Origin: Gadus chalcogrammus
Lineage: Eukaryota; Chordata; Actinopteri; Gadiformes; Gadidae
Direction of reading: 5' to 3'
Assembly (NCBI RefSeq): GCF_026213295.1
Contig: NC_079426.1
Span: 20,009,817 to 20,073,816, forward strand
DNA: 64,000 bases
This document shows positions 33,448 through 47,427 of this stretch, piece by piece. The position numbers were made by a program, and so were the translations under genes. The notes beneath the pieces are model-generated. The model worked only from the letters and a program-made list of their open reading frames with translations. It searched no databases and was not told the origin of the DNA. Position 1 is the stretch's first letter. Each line of letters begins with the position of its first letter.

Positions 33448-35444
33448 GAGTGTAGCTTCCTCTCTCCTGAGCGTTGGGACGCGAGGAGGAATAACACTGT
33501 GACTGGGAAGCAGACTGCTGACCCTGACAGAGAGCTCGTTTTAGCGGCCGTCTCACCACGTGTCATGCCAGGCATGACGTGGTGAGGGGAAAGTAATGTA
33601 GGGCTGGCTCGATCGAAAATACAAAGTTTATTGACGGCCTGCCTATGTGTGGGGGGGGATGCGTGTGAAACAGTTATGGCCGGGCCGGTAGGCTCCGGTG
33701 TTAACTGTCTGGGGAGAAAACAGCCGTCTTTAGTAAAGAGGTGTTTCTCGCTGTCACACGTTTCTCCCTCGCCCCGTAATAGCCGGCGCTCGTGGGGCGG
33801 GACATCGCTCCATGAGCCTGCTGCCCGAGGCCTTTGCCGGCCACTCGCCGCAGCCTGCGATTGAGGCGGGCGGGGCTGGTAAGCCGGGCGAGGCAGTCTT
33901 TGTAAAGGTAATGAAGGTCTGGCTCGATCAATAATACAAGGTTTATTGACGGCCTGCCTATATGTGGTGGGAGATGTGTGCGAAACAGTTATGGCCGAGC
34001 CGGTAGGCTCCGGCGTTAACTGTGTGGGGGAAAAACAGCCGTCTTTAGTAAAGAGGTGTTTCTCGCTGTCACATGCTTCTCCCTCGCCTCGTAATTGCCT
34101 TCGCCGGTGCTTGTGGGGCGGGACATAGCCAAATGAGCCCGCTGCCCTGGGCCTTCGCTTGCCGCACGCAGCAGCCTGCGATGGAGGCGGGCGGGGCTGG
34201 TAAGCCTGGGGGCCAGGAGGAGGAGCTGCCGGCGGCACCGCGACAGTGACTGCCGGGGGCCTATGGCAGCTACGGGGGCTTGGAGCGGAGCGCTGCCGCC
34301 CGGGTGGAGGCGGAGGGCGGGAGACGTGTCTCCGGAATTTCTCTGCCTCCTCGGAAGCGGCCTGCATGTCATCCACCATAGATGACAGACGGGGCCCGAA
34401 CAGCACGTCCGGGCTGATGGGGCACTCCAGTAACTGCCGCCTCATCGGCTCAGGGATGCCCGGGGTCTGCTGCAGCCACAGGTTCCTCTGTATGAGGTGC
34501 TGCCATGCTGCCGTCCGGGCGGTGGAGCAGAGGGTGAGGATGACACCGGCGGTTTTCACCACGTTGACTGCCTGTTCGGCCAGACGATGAGGGTCAACCG
34601 CCATGGTGGAGATGTTATCAGCCAGCAGGGCGATGTTATTCATAACAGCCTCTTGCTGCATTATACCCCGATGGGCTCTGTCTATAAGCTTGGCCGTCAG
34701 CTGGTCTTTGGGAGTGGGGCAGCGGTCGCTGAGCCCCGGCTTCACTCCAAAGACAGCACACAGAGCGGGATCAAGCGGCGGTATCGCCCTGTAACCCCGG
34801 TCTGTCAGACCCTTCGTCTTCGTGACCTGGATAAATGTTTACACCGGGGCACTGAGCCTCCCGGGCTCCGCCGCAGCCCCACTGAAGTACGGGCTGATGG
34901 CGGGAAACATCGGCCAGATTGGGTCGAGACGGGCGGGGCGTGTCGCGGCCTCGAGCCCCCAGATGCCACGGAGCTGGTCCAGGCGTTGGGGGCCCTGAGG
35001 CATGGGGACCGCAAGGCCAAGGTTTGCGGCTGCCCTGGCGATAATACCCGGTAGCTCTGCCACCAAAGCTCCAACCACTGGAAGTGAGGTGGCAGCAGAG
35101 ACGGGCAATGCTGCTGCCCCGGGCCTCTCCGTTCGGAGAGGGGAAGCCGGGGGAGACGCCCCCTCCTTGTCGCGGTCGGAGTCGTCTGACTCCGAACTCA
35201 CAAGAAGAGAGAGGGCATCGTCGAGCGGGACAGTAAAGTCGTCGGCCCGTTCAGCAATGGCGGCGGCAGTGTCGGCTCCGCGCTGTCTGGGCAGCGCAGC
35301 ATAATGCCGACACAGGCAGGGCGGCGAGAGCGCCAAGACGGCATGTTCTTGCCCAAGGCAGCCCTCGCACACCTCATGGCCGCCATACGGCAAGATGTAA
35401 CCCGCGTTACATGTCTTGCAGATGCCGTTCGCCGTTGACTCCAT
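33246..35444 (-). pseudogene. DIRS gag-like protein, one internal stop
   Basis: One frame runs from the ATG at 35444 to the stop near 33246, interrupted only by a TAA at 34839-34841 (after GRLSAPV). The N-terminus has a Cys/His cluster (CKTCNAGYILPYGGHEVCEGC...CLCRHYAALP) typical of DIRS gag. The middle is acidic/Ser-rich (SESDDSDRDKEG), followed by a helical QQEAVMNNIALLADNIS region. A Pro/Arg-rich C-terminal part contains a tandem duplication of about 100 residues (see 33606-34210). Presumed particle-forming protein. The single stop plus the duplication suggest a fairly recent inactivation. Confidence 0.75.
33606..34210 (-). repeat. Tandem duplication of about 310 bp in the DIRS gag gene
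   Basis: Plus-strand units about 33606-33912 and 33920-34206 share GACGGCCTGCCTAT.TGTG, GTAAAGAGGTGTTTCTCGCTGTCAC and GAGGCGGGCGGGGCTGG. At protein level GEACDSEKHLFTKDGCF recurs as GETCDSEKHLFTKDGCF. The frame is preserved through both units. Confidence 0.85.
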
Positions 35445-35695
35445 AATATCTATTTATTTACTTCAGTATGCTACAGGATCGTCCTGAAGAAAATGGGAGC
35501 AGAACGTCCGCCGGCGCCCAACTATATCTGCGAAATGCGGACGTCGTTGAGGCCCGCCGCACGCGGACGTAATTGAGGCCCACGCTGTTGGTGGGCGGGG
35601 ATTACAAATTTTTCAGTGCTACGGCTCACGCCTAGGGATAACCCAATAGCGATAGCCTTAAAAGGCGAAGCCTATACGACATAGAACCTAGTTCA

Positions 35696-36310
35696 CTCAT
35701 TTGTCACATCACGCATAGACTACTGCAACGCCCTCCTCACCGGACTCCCCAGGACTCCTCAACGGACTCCCCACCAAACTCAGCCGCCCGGATCATCACC
35801 CGCACCAAATCATCTGACCACATCACCCCTGTCCTCATCCAACTTCACTGCCGCATCCAATACAAAACCCTACTCCTCACCTACAAAGCTCTCCACAACC
35901 TAGCCCCCAGTTACCTCTGCGACCTCCTCCAAGAATACACTCCCTCCCGCTCCCTCCGCTCAACCTCTGCTGGACTACTATGTATCCCCACATCACGACT
36001 CATTACAATGGGTGCCCGGTAATTCAGCTGTTCAGCACCCAGGCTCTGGAACTCCCTCCCCCCACACATAAAACAGTCAGAACCCATTACAACCTTCAAG
36101 TCACAACTCAAAACTCACCTGTTCAAACTCGCACACAACGTCTAACTGATCATTGTCTTGATTGTTTGTTTGTTTTGTCTTGTTATTTTTTTCCATAATG
36201 TCTTGTTTTTAAACGATTTATGATGACTTTATGCTGTGTAAGGTGACCTTGGGTGCCTTGAAAGGCACCCAAGGCTTAAATGTATTATTATTATTATTAT
36301 TATTATTAAT
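35696..36310 (+). mobile_element. L2-type LINE, 3' end
   Basis: The reading HSFVTSRIDYCNALLTGLP opens the C-terminal end of L2-family reverse transcriptase. After a frame change it continues SAARIITRTKSSDHITPVL, YKALHNLAPSYLCDLL and YTPSRSLRSTSAGLL. The 3' UTR ends in the hairpin GGGTGCCTTGAAAGGCACCC followed by an ATT array (36281-36307), the standard L2 tail. 5'-truncated as usual for LINEs; frameshifted. Confidence 0.85.
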
Positions 36311-36319
36311 AATAAAAAG

Positions 36320-37020
36320 TCAAAAAGTGTTTATTTGTATTTATTCAAGGGTTAGGGTTAACCCTTGAATGTGTGGACTTAAATGTAAAAATCAATTGAC
36401 AGGTAACATACAGTACATAATAAAAAAAATGCTTTTTAAAAAAGCCTAAATAACCTTTTATGTAAACAACAAAAGAGATTGTAAAAGCAGCTGGTTTGTT
36501 ATGGCTTCTGACGTTTCGTTGCTGTCACTATAAAAATCCAACAGGACATGTTGGATGCCTTCATCAAAGTGAAAATACCTTACCACAATGGGAAAACATT
36601 TGGTTGTTCCTTTATTTGAGGCGTCGGTTGACACGGAAAAGGGTAGGTTGTTTTATTTTATGTAGTCGGTATGTAACTACCGAATAGGGGGTGATTATGT
36701 TCTCGCACAATGCCTTGGCTTTTGTTCGGCCACAGGTCATCCCTTTAGCTGTGGGCAAGTCACTGAAAATCTCCCGGTCCACTTTCACGCCTCAGTCTAC
36801 ACTTCTGTAGGACTGGTGATGCTTTACAGCAGGGGTTGACACTAAGGTTTCAAAAGCACTTGCCCATCGGGCAAGTACAGGTCAGGTTCAACTTGCCCGA
36901 CTGTGATGTTCACCTGCCCAAATTATAATCAGAATCGGGAACGGGCCTCTTTTTGCCAGGCACCCGGCCTGGTTTTTGGGGGCTCAGAAACTCATCCTAG
37001 CTCAGACTGAAGCTGAATGT
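36320..37020. other. No gene; short palindrome and hAT-like end
   Basis: ATTCAAGGGTTAGGGTTAACCCTTGAAT (36344-36371) is a small palindrome. At about 36830-36920 GGGGTTGACACTAAGG...CTTGCCCATCGGGCAAGT resembles a fish hAT terminus. The remainder is unassigned. Confidence 0.35.
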
Positions 37021-37039
37021 TAGCTGCCACACATGTTGT

Positions 37040-38242
37040 CCTCATGAGAAGAAGTTGCCTGGGAACTATATGCTAAATGGTCTGTTTTCACCTCTCTCTC
37101 TGTCACACCTCCCCTCCCCCAGCCAGTACATTTGCATTTGAATAGATAAGTAAGGGCACTCAGGGCTCCAGACTAACTTTTTCCTTGGGTGCACTGGTGC
37201 GCCAACATTTTTTATTTGGGTGCACCAGCAAGTATTTATGGTGCACCCAAGTTTTGAGTTGTTGTGAAGGGGGGGGGGGGGGGGGGGGGGGGCGTTGGAC
37301 CGTGCCTGCCTTGAGTGTGCGAAACAGTTATTTGAGTTGTTGACGGGGGGGGGGGGCAACCGGGCAACTGCACCGGTTGCACCGTCGATATTTACGCCAT
37401 TGATTAATAATATTTTGACCATTAAATAAATTCCTTAAATAAATGCAGAATCTGTATCTCTCATAAAGAATATCGTCAGACAATGCCAAGGGATCGGTTC
37501 TGTCCCGAAAAACCCTCCGGAGTCTCCGGAGAGACGCCTGTACGATATGTGCGCAGAGGTCCATGGGAACACCCACAAATGGTGACGCCATTATCGGAGG
37601 AGGGACTAGGAAGCTGCGCACGCCGATATAAGTAGCCGATCTCCGGGTAGACTCGCTGAAAAGCTGCTCCCGACCAGGTTTGGTTGCGAGCGTAAGTCAC
37701 CATGGTGATACAGCGACGCTTAAAGAGATCGACTTTCATGATACAGCTAACCCAGGCTTTCAGCTCAACATACCTCGCTAACCTAATCGAGCTTCGTAGC
37801 ACAGGCCCCTGGATTGGGCTTCGCAGGTTTGTTTACCGGCGTTGCTATTGTTACCGGTCTTGCGTGTTCCAACGGTTTATTAGGTATCTAATAAATCGCT
37901 GTCTAATCAATACTTCATTCACTGCCTCTTCCGTGGTTATTACAATATTATGAATAGACTGCTGTACCAGATAAATTTTCAGTCGCACCGGTGCGCCCAA
38001 ATAAAATATTTGGTCGCACTACCCCGAATTCTAGGCGCATGTGCGCCCAAATTAGGCGCACTCTGGAGCCCTGCGGCACGTAAGGCCACGAAGCCGATTT
38101 CAGGCCATCTGGCCGTGGGGGGGGGGGGATCTCCACAGAGATAACGCAGCAATATGATCATGAGCAGTTGACTTCAAACTTGATAAAGTGAAATGTGAGA
38201 GAGAAGGTGATGCAGTCGTATTAAACAAAGACGTTGAAAGAT
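37040..38242. repeat. Dispersed repeat, copy 2, split by a hAT MITE
   Basis: The flanks 37044-37140 and 38083-38242 match 32386-32480 and 32840-32950. The MITE 37161-38073 sits where copy 1 reads uninterrupted GAACAGTAAGGCCACAAAG. Confidence 0.75.
37161..38073. mobile_element. hAT-type MITE (CAGGGCTCCAGA termini)
   Basis: The left end is CAGGGCTCCAGACTAAC and the reverse-complemented right end CAGGGCTCCAGAGTGCGCC. Multiple GGTGCGCCCAAATT-like subterminal repeats occur at both ends. It contains a G homopolymer (37267-37292) and the repeat shared with 10278-10440. Part of it (37200-37410) matches 62790-62960 in reverse. The target duplication is imperfect (AGGGCACT / CGGCACGT). Confidence 0.7.
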
Positions 38243-38577
38243 GTCCATTTCTTTGAATATTCTAAATTGACTGACCATAGTATTTTTTCTCAACAGAAGT
38301 GGTCAGTGGTGAGTTTCTTGGCTGCCTGCCGCGAAACTCCCCTGAATGGAATTTATGTGGCTGCAATTTCCCATGCAGTGTCTTTGTCATTGTGACAAAG
38401 GCTTATCAGTAACATTAATATTAAAATTAACTTTACCATGAGTTTTTGCAAGGTATATATATATATATTTGGGTTATAGGGATATTGTAAGACATATTTA
38501 TTGTATAAAAAGTAAATTGTTAGGCCTAATTTCTGTGATATAAAGGAAATTACAAATATAAGCCAACGGCAAGAATT

Positions 38578-38660
38578 AATTGACGTACCCAGGACACGAA
38601 CTCGGGTCGCCCGTATTGCAGGGTATATGCTAAACCACTCAGCCAATTGCTGGTTTACAA
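38578..38660 (-). repeat. tRNA-like sequence, SINE head or tRNA pseudogene
   Basis: The minus strand reads GCAATTGGCTGAGTGGTTTAGC (A-box-like) and GGCGACCCGAGTTCGTGTCC (B-box-like) with tRNA-like spacing. No complete cloverleaf was confirmed. Confidence 0.45.
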
Positions 38661-38689
38661 ATTTGATAGAATACATGGTATTTGATTTC

Positions 38690-40780
38690 TTAGCCACACC
38701 CACAGTGTCTATGCTAGGGTACTTACTTTTCTATTCATTCAAAAAGAATGTAACAATTTGCATTTGATAGTAGCAAATTATCTATTGCAATAGTTTGAAC
38801 AGTGTGTCCACAAATTTTTATATCCTTCTATATTTTTATATCCTTTTATTTATTTATTTTTTAATTATATTAAAATAAAAAATATAAACTTTGATTTGTA
38901 ATTTTTTTAATGTCACGTTATCGACCCGCACTACTCTCGCGGTCGACCAGTCGATTGCGGTCGACATATTGGCCACGTCTGTCTGTCTGTCTGTCTGTCT
39001 GTCTGTGTATCTACCTATAGATATCAATCTTATTCAGAATGTCCCCTTGCGATCTCTGCTGACAAAGAAAGAGCATTGCATCCTTGGAAAAAAAAACAAT
39101 TACATAGGAACAAATAATAAAATGCTCTAGAATAACTTTCCCGGTCTGAAAAAAATATTTTTTTAACACAGGGTGGTACAACAGACATATTTAGTAAAAG
39201 TCAAGAAAGTAGGGATTTGGAACGTGATCGAGTGCAAAGATATATTTTATTTTAACTCACAGGGATCATTTGACCCCTTCGACGGCTGTTCTAGTAAAGT
39301 CTTTCATGTCTTTCCGTCAGACATTTTGGTCCTTAAAAAAAAGTGTAGGTCACAGAAATCCCATTTTTGGTGGGATTTCTTTTCATTTTTGGTTTGTTCA
39401 AACATATGTGACCTATTCATGTAAGATCCCAATATTGCAGAAAGGATTTTGCAGGCCCCAACAAAGCTCCCCTGCAGTAAACTATTTGAAACATTGTGCA
39501 TTCATTTTATTGAAAGTTTTGTTTAGAATTTTTAGGTTGATATATTAATCTGTAATGATTATTTTCGGCTAGGTGAAGTGTACAAAAACATTGGCCTTGA
39601 GTCATTATATTGATATATTAATCTGTAATGATTATTTTACAGATAATTTTCGGCTAGGTGAAGTGTACAAAAACATTAGCCTTGAGTCATTATATAGATT
39701 ATATCATTATATTGACTTAAGTCAATATAATGATATAATATAATATAATATAATAGGGGCTGGGACATGGAGGTTGACGCTGGAGGAGCTGTTGGCGATC
39801 CCCATCTCCACCGCTCCCGCCCCCGCTCACTGAGGCCGAGGAGGAGTACGAGGCAATCATGGGGAGACCGGCATGGTTGTGTTAGGGTTCTTTAGTTCGT
39901 TTGAACCCGGGATTTTTGTTTTGCTAAATTTCTAAAATTCTAGGCATTGTGACTTTGATGTCTTTCGTTTATTTCGACCTGGGACTTTTGTTGTGGTGCT
40001 AAGTCCTACAATTCTTAGCAATGGTCAATGATAAGAAAATATCAATGCATAACTGTTACTTTGGTTTGCTATGCCCATGTTTTGTTCATCTGTATATATG
40101 GGTTTTGTCCTTGTGCTGATTTTATTTAACGAAAAATATTGATTCTCAGATATGCACGTTGGGTGGCTAGGGTGTAGGTCTTGGAAGAACTTCAGGCCAA
40201 AATATTGAAAGCGAGCCGCTGGGTGAGGTGCAACGAGATGGAGCACTTGCAGTCATTTCCTGTAGGGCTGGAGCCACAGGATGATGCGTATACGTCCTTT
40301 GAGACCCCCTTTGATATATAAGAGACCCCAAGGTATAGCTTACTCAGTCACCTATTGCATCACTTCCTTTAGGGCTTCGGCCTCCTAATTGATCATTGTA
40401 GTATAATTGAATGCCCTCTTTCATATATATGATACCACCACCCCTGGGACGTGGCAACAATTCTCCAAATCCATATGGGGAGGGGCGGGGGGGTGCTTGT
40501 GGACAGTAGGGGTGTACACTAGACATAAATAGGAAGCAAACTCAGAAGGAGGACTTACCTCTCACACATATTAAATTAATTGTTTCAAATAACCCTGCCT
40601 CGTTAAATCAATGAGCTTGGTGTTTTGCTTTAAAAAATAGGTGATAGGCGAAGCCTAAACTGCAGAAAATAAACACATCCAACGTGCCTTTTAAGGATAC
40701 CTTGGAATATCTGTCTATTTTTTAACCATCGGACCCTAGTTTACGACAAAAACAACACAATTCACTCTGTGCACAATGAA
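38690..40780. other. No gene recognised; microsatellite and tandem duplication
   Basis: Contains a TGTC array (38974-39006), a two-copy tandem duplication of about 80 bp at 39538-39695 (TGATATATTAATCTGTAATGATTATTTT...GAGTCATTATAT), and a palindrome ATTATATTGACTTAAGTCAATATAAT (about 39706-39731). Nothing else is supportable. Confidence 0.5.
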
Positions 40781-40863
40781 AATGCTAACTTCCTGTTTGA
40801 GGGCGGAAGTGGAGCCTCTAGCTTCCGCTTGGCGGTTTGTTGACATTAGCTGGCTGTCGGTGT

Positions 40864-42705
40864 GATGTTATTGTTCGCAATGGATTGGAAAAAACGATTT
40901 ACTTTTCGAAGGGCAGTCGATGGTAATAACCACCATTGTTGTGTGCCACTTTGTACCGCCGGGGGGAGATTCAACCAAGTTTTGAGCTTTCATAGTTTCC
41001 CAAAGGAACCTAATTTACACGCCCAGTGGCTTGTGAAAGTCAGAACAGAAGGTTTCACCCCAACCACCAGCTCTAGAGTGTGTAGTCGACACTTTGAGCA
41101 AGCAGACATAGTGATCTCTTCTTCTGGAAAGCGGTGTCTTCGACCAAATATTATACCATCCTTGTTCGGTTGGAATAATTATACAAAAAAACCTCAACGG
41201 CCCGGAGTTTGGGATCGCCAGCCTCGAGCAACCCAGCGCCTCCGAGGATGACACCACCATGGAAATGGAAGTGGGTGAAAACACTGTCTCTGGTTGTACT
41301 GAGTTGGCTTCGACGCCTCTGATGGAAGACCACGATTACACAGCCAGCTCTTTTATCGTGGTCGACCGTGAGAAATTTGAGAGCATGTCGAGGCAGATCG
41401 AAACACTGCACATGGAGAGATTTGGATTGCAACGGTTTTCTACATCACCTAGTGACATTCGCTACTATTCCAGGTAAGAAATGTTGAACCTGAACTTTTC
41501 TAATTATCACACAAGCATTTCACTTGCCTCCCATCTGTATGATTGATTTGAATGATGATTAAATTGGAATGTTTTAATGTAACATAAAATCAACATAAAA
41601 GCTATGTCCTGTTTGCATGCAGGTTTCCATCATATGAACATTTGATGGCCCTCTGGGATCTAATTCAAGAGGCAACAAGCAGAATGGTGAGAGTCACCAG
41701 TGGTCAGAAGAACCTCTCCACCAGTACATCCACTGAGACCCCTATGAACAGACCAACAGTGAGTTTTACAATAAACATATACCACCAGCTCGGTACATGT
41801 GGATCACACATTTTGCTGGTGACTGCCACAGAAGAGGCAGTTAACTGTGTATTGTTTCTGCTCAGCTCCGTGCATGCACCACATATTTCTAAACACTCTA
41901 GTTTGTGTATGTTATCGTTGATGTGTAGTGCTTCTATCTACAGTATCTCATACAGTGACTATTTTCCCTAGAAACTGCTGCCAATTGACGAGCTCTTCCT
42001 CTTCCTCAACTACCTGTCAACCGGCTGTACACAAAGGGAGCTTGGTCACAAGTTCAATGCAAGCAGAATAATTGTGACGAGGTCTAACTTTTTGTATACT
42101 TTGCTTGGATCGCTCTCCATCTGCATGACCAGCAGATCAGTGAGAGAAAACTGCCCCACAGATTTCAATGGGACCTATGAGAACACCCAGGTCGACCTTG
42201 ACTGCACAGAAATTAGATGCCAAGCCCCTACCTCCCTTCTGCTTCAAAGTGAGGTATTCTCCGCCTACAAGTCGCACTGTACATTCAAAGCGCTTATTGG
42301 CATGTCCCCCCATGGAGCATTGACATTTGTGACAGCACTTTTTGAAGGCTCCATCAGTGACAAGGAGATTTTCCGTCACTCCGGCATCACCTCTCTCCTA
42401 ACACCCGACATGGAGGCTATGGTAGACAAGGGGTTTTTGATAGATGAGCTAGTTTCTGGGAAAGTGCATCGCCCTGCTTTTATGTGCAAACAGGAGCAAA
42501 TGTCAGAGGTAGACACTCTAAAACCCAGTCCATTGCACGCCTGAGAGTCCACGTGGAGAGGCTCATTAGGAGGGTCAAAGAAAACAAACTTTTTGACACA
42601 GTCATCCCTCTCTCTATTTGTGGCAATATAAATCAACTGTTCACTGTTGCATGTCTCCTCTCAAATGATCAGTACGGACCCCTGGTCAAGAAATGGATGG
42701 TCTGA
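40864..42705 (+). pseudogene. THAP + DDE transposase (IS4EU/ISL2EU-like), lightly damaged
   Basis: The ATG at 40864 opens a THAP zinc-finger exon: HHCCVPLCTAGG, then the conserved FHSFPKE, W, VCSRHFE and a terminal LRPNIIPSLF. A frame change near 41200-41250 leads into a frame with DREKFESMSRQIETLHMERFGLQRFS and a donor at 41475. The next exons are about 41622-41759 (FPSYEHLMALWDL) and 41972-42705, the DDE_Tnp_4 nuclease. Its HTH has CTQRELGHKFNASRI; catalytic acids lie in VDLDCTEI, EAMVDKGF and LRVHVERLI. One base is missing near 42518, between the second Asp and the Glu. The THAP finger would bind element ends and the DDE core would cut and join DNA in the nucleus. The partner gene at 43257-45471 converges. 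Confidence 0.8.
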
Positions 42706-42709
42706 TTTT

Positions 42710-43250
42710 CTGGTGGCCAGGTATCCTTATCCATGGACTCCCACACCATACTCTCCTAGCAAAATAAACATGCTATTTAACCATACTCCATACTGTTTTG
42801 GAAGTGATTTGTTGTTACTCTTTAAATAAAACTGCTTTACTTCATAAATGTAGTCTACAGCTTTGTTCAGTGTGCTTCCTATTGGCTGTGATAGATTTTG
42901 TTAAGACGCAAAGAACCATTTATCTGTACTTCAGAAAGGAAAAACACATCATATAGATTTCAAGTGAAATGTATTTGAAAGAGTAAAATTTCATTAATCG
43001 TTAGCATGACGTGTCACTGCCTGTTACGAACCCCTGCTCGTTAAAGAGGTGCAACAAAAAGGAGGGAGACAACTGATAAAATGTTTAAATACGTTATCAT
43101 TTATTGATAAATCAAGGGATAGGGGGGAATTAAATAAAGAGAGAAAGGGGATTGCCCTTCAATAAACAAAGCATTCAAATGAACATGTACAATTAACTTA
43201 ATCATTAGTCACATAAGATTTAAAGGATAAATGCTAAAATGTATCATATC
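42710..43250. other. Gap between the convergent transposase and nuclease genes
   Basis: About 550 bases with no ORF. ATTTAAATAAAACTG near 42820 may provide the polyadenylation signal (AATAAA) of the transposase gene; further AATAAA-like motifs are present for the opposite strand. Confidence 0.4.
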
Positions 43251-43256
43251 AACAAT

Positions 43257-45471
<2,215 letters not shown>

Positions 45472-45479
45472 GGAAAAAT

Positions 45480-46350
45480 AACAATTTGAGCAAGTTAGTA
45501 ATAGGATAGCATGCAAATAATTTGGTAAGGGCAATGACTAGCAACTCTAATAGGAAAATATTGTTTTCCATCTAAAGTTTGTTTGTTCATACGCAGGCAA
45601 TCGCAGTTTGCTAACTTGACAACGAACGAACCAACGTTTGAGACTTTTAGGCTACTGCCTATATTACATGCAGGAGTGTCAACAACACATTGCCTCCGAA
45701 CATAACATCATAAACTAAACAAGGGCTAAGACAAACATCTAACGCACGATTTCGACTTTTATAATGTATGGAGAGATAACATAACATTTACCAGATAACA
45801 TAACTTTAGCACGTAGCATGGATATCATGTTGTTGTGACTTATCTTCAAAATTGTGCAAATATTGCGATATATACAGTTGAAACCCCTTTTCTCGTTTGC
45901 TTTGGGGTGAGGGTGAAAAAATGCTGACCAGTCGATGAACATCGTCAACTGTTATCGCCGGTGTTACACCGAATTCTGCGACCCGTCGAAATATGTGACC
46001 CCAGAGGGCTCTGTTGCACATTTTCTGCAACATGCACGAGTTTGAAGCTGGACTCGGAATGGGTACATTCGTTTTGTGACACCGGGCAATACTTTCTTTC
46101 TTGAAAGCGTCTTACTGACTGTAGCGTCTTATGGGGAAAGAAGCAACAGTGATTGACCGTACTAAACATCTTATCCATACCATGGGTCTGTGAAATGCTA
46201 ATGAAATCAAATGTATTTATTAAGCACATTTAATACAGTGTGCAATTATTTATTTATGTTTTTGTTATAATGCCCACTGTTTTTATTTGTATGCCCACCG
46301 TTATTATTATTCTTTACTGCCGTTTATGAAATAAATATGAACTAATGCCA
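45480..46350 (-). other. Possible 5' exon region of the nuclease gene
   Basis: The minus frame at 46033-45860 reads EFGVTPAITVDDVHRLVSIF and FQLYISQYLHNFE, which looks coding and could be a first exon. No consensus donor was found. The rest to 46350 is non-coding as far as can be seen. Confidence 0.3.
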
Positions 46351-46356
46351 CAATTA

Positions 46357-46962
46357 TTCATGTCTGCGATCATCACAGAGTCCACAAGCAACGCAGGTCG
46401 CAATCAACGATGCCACAATCAATCTAGCGCACCTTCGAATTCTGCGCCCACTGTAAATGCAGGGAAAATGAGGCAAACCCCAACCAAATGTTTTCAGGTC
46501 ATTTGTCGTCCTCATATCTGTATGTACACACACTTATTCATGTCTGCGATCATCACAGAGTCCGCAAGCAGCAGGTCGCAATCCCCGATGGGTCACAATT
46601 CATGACAGCAGATTGTCGAAATCTGCGACCACAATGTAAATGCGGGGAAAATTAGTCAAACCCCAACCAAATGTTTTCAGGTCATTTGTCGTCCTCATAT
46701 CTGTATTTGCACACAATTATTCAAATCTGCGATCATCACAGAGTCCAAAAGCAGAAGGTCGCAATCCCCGATGGGTCACAATTCATGACAGCAGACCGTT
46801 GAAATCTGCGACCACAATGTAAATGCGGGGAAAATGAGTCAAACCCCAACCAAATGTTTTCAGGTAATTTGTCGTCCTCATATCTGTATTTGGACACAAT
46901 TATTCATGTCTGCGATCATCACAGAGTCCACAAGCAGCAGGTCGCAATCCACGATGGGTCAC
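46357..46962. repeat. Satellite-like tandem array, 3.3 units of about 183 bp
   Basis: Units begin TTCATGTCTGCGATCATCACAGAGTCC at 46357, 46537, 46720 (TTCAAATC) and 46903. They share AAACCCCAACCAAATGTTTTCAGG and TTGTCGTCCTCATATCTG. The last unit is cut after GATGGGTCAC. The first unit is the most divergent. Confidence 0.9.
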
Positions 46963-47007
46963 TTAACCTACCTGCTTCATCATGTAAACAAGTATGACGT
47001 TGGATGT

Positions 47008-47208
47008 TACGCACTTACGTATCCAGTTTGCTGTTGTGCCCTGTTTTGTTGTTCTCCCAGTCAGCCTAACAGTAATATATGTTACGGCTCCAGGATGTTA
47101 GCTTGCTACGTCTAGGGGGGGAGTAGGGGAACCATAACACATATTACTGTTAGGCTGACTGGGAGAACAACAAAACAGGGCACAACAGCAAACTGGATAC
47201 GTAAGTGC
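47008..47208. repeat. Inverted repeat of about 70 bp straddling the LTR outer end
   Basis: 47008-47077 is the reverse complement of about 47136-47207 inside LTR A (ACGCACTTACGTATCCAG... / ...CTGGATACGTAAGTGCGT). The arms appear identical and the LTR terminus TGTTACGG (47080) lies in the loop. So a piece of LTR sits inverted directly outside the LTR end. Confidence 0.85.
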
Positions 47209-47427
47209 GTTTATTTAGCTAGCGATCCGCCAAGGGGAATAGGGAACCATAAGCGGAGCCAAATCAAAGAAAACAAGATAAAGTGACAACTAATTAGTGC
47301 ACACATACAACCTAGCTAATACATACAGAGGGTGGCCCCGCTCCTAACCTGATGTGATAACAGAGTATGGTCTACGTGATGGCAGTGTAAACCCAAGGGT
47401 GTCTTACCTATTCACCTAAACCCCTAT

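Larger units (their letters stand above)
32970..35695 (-). mobile_element. DIRS-type retrotransposon, 5' half
   Basis: The 5' end region (35695 downwards) reads AGGTTCTATGTCGTATAGGC...CCTAGGCGTGAGCCGTAGC, the terminal sequence commonly seen in fish DIRS elements. Then come a gag gene with an N-terminal zinc-binding motif and the beginning of the reverse transcriptase frame. The element stops inside the RT N-terminus at about 32975. RNase H, methyltransferase and tyrosine recombinase are absent. Confidence 0.75.

Noticed and set aside
34246..35054. Long plus-strand frames over 34.2-35.3 kb
   Set aside because: Antisense shadows of the GC-rich DIRS gag gene on the minus strand.
36344..36371. 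Telomere-like TTAGGG motif
   Set aside because: Only one or two units inside a short palindrome; not an interstitial telomeric array.
46357..46962. CRISPR-like direct repeats
   Set aside because: Units are contiguous ~183-bp tandem copies with no spacers, and the genome is eukaryotic.
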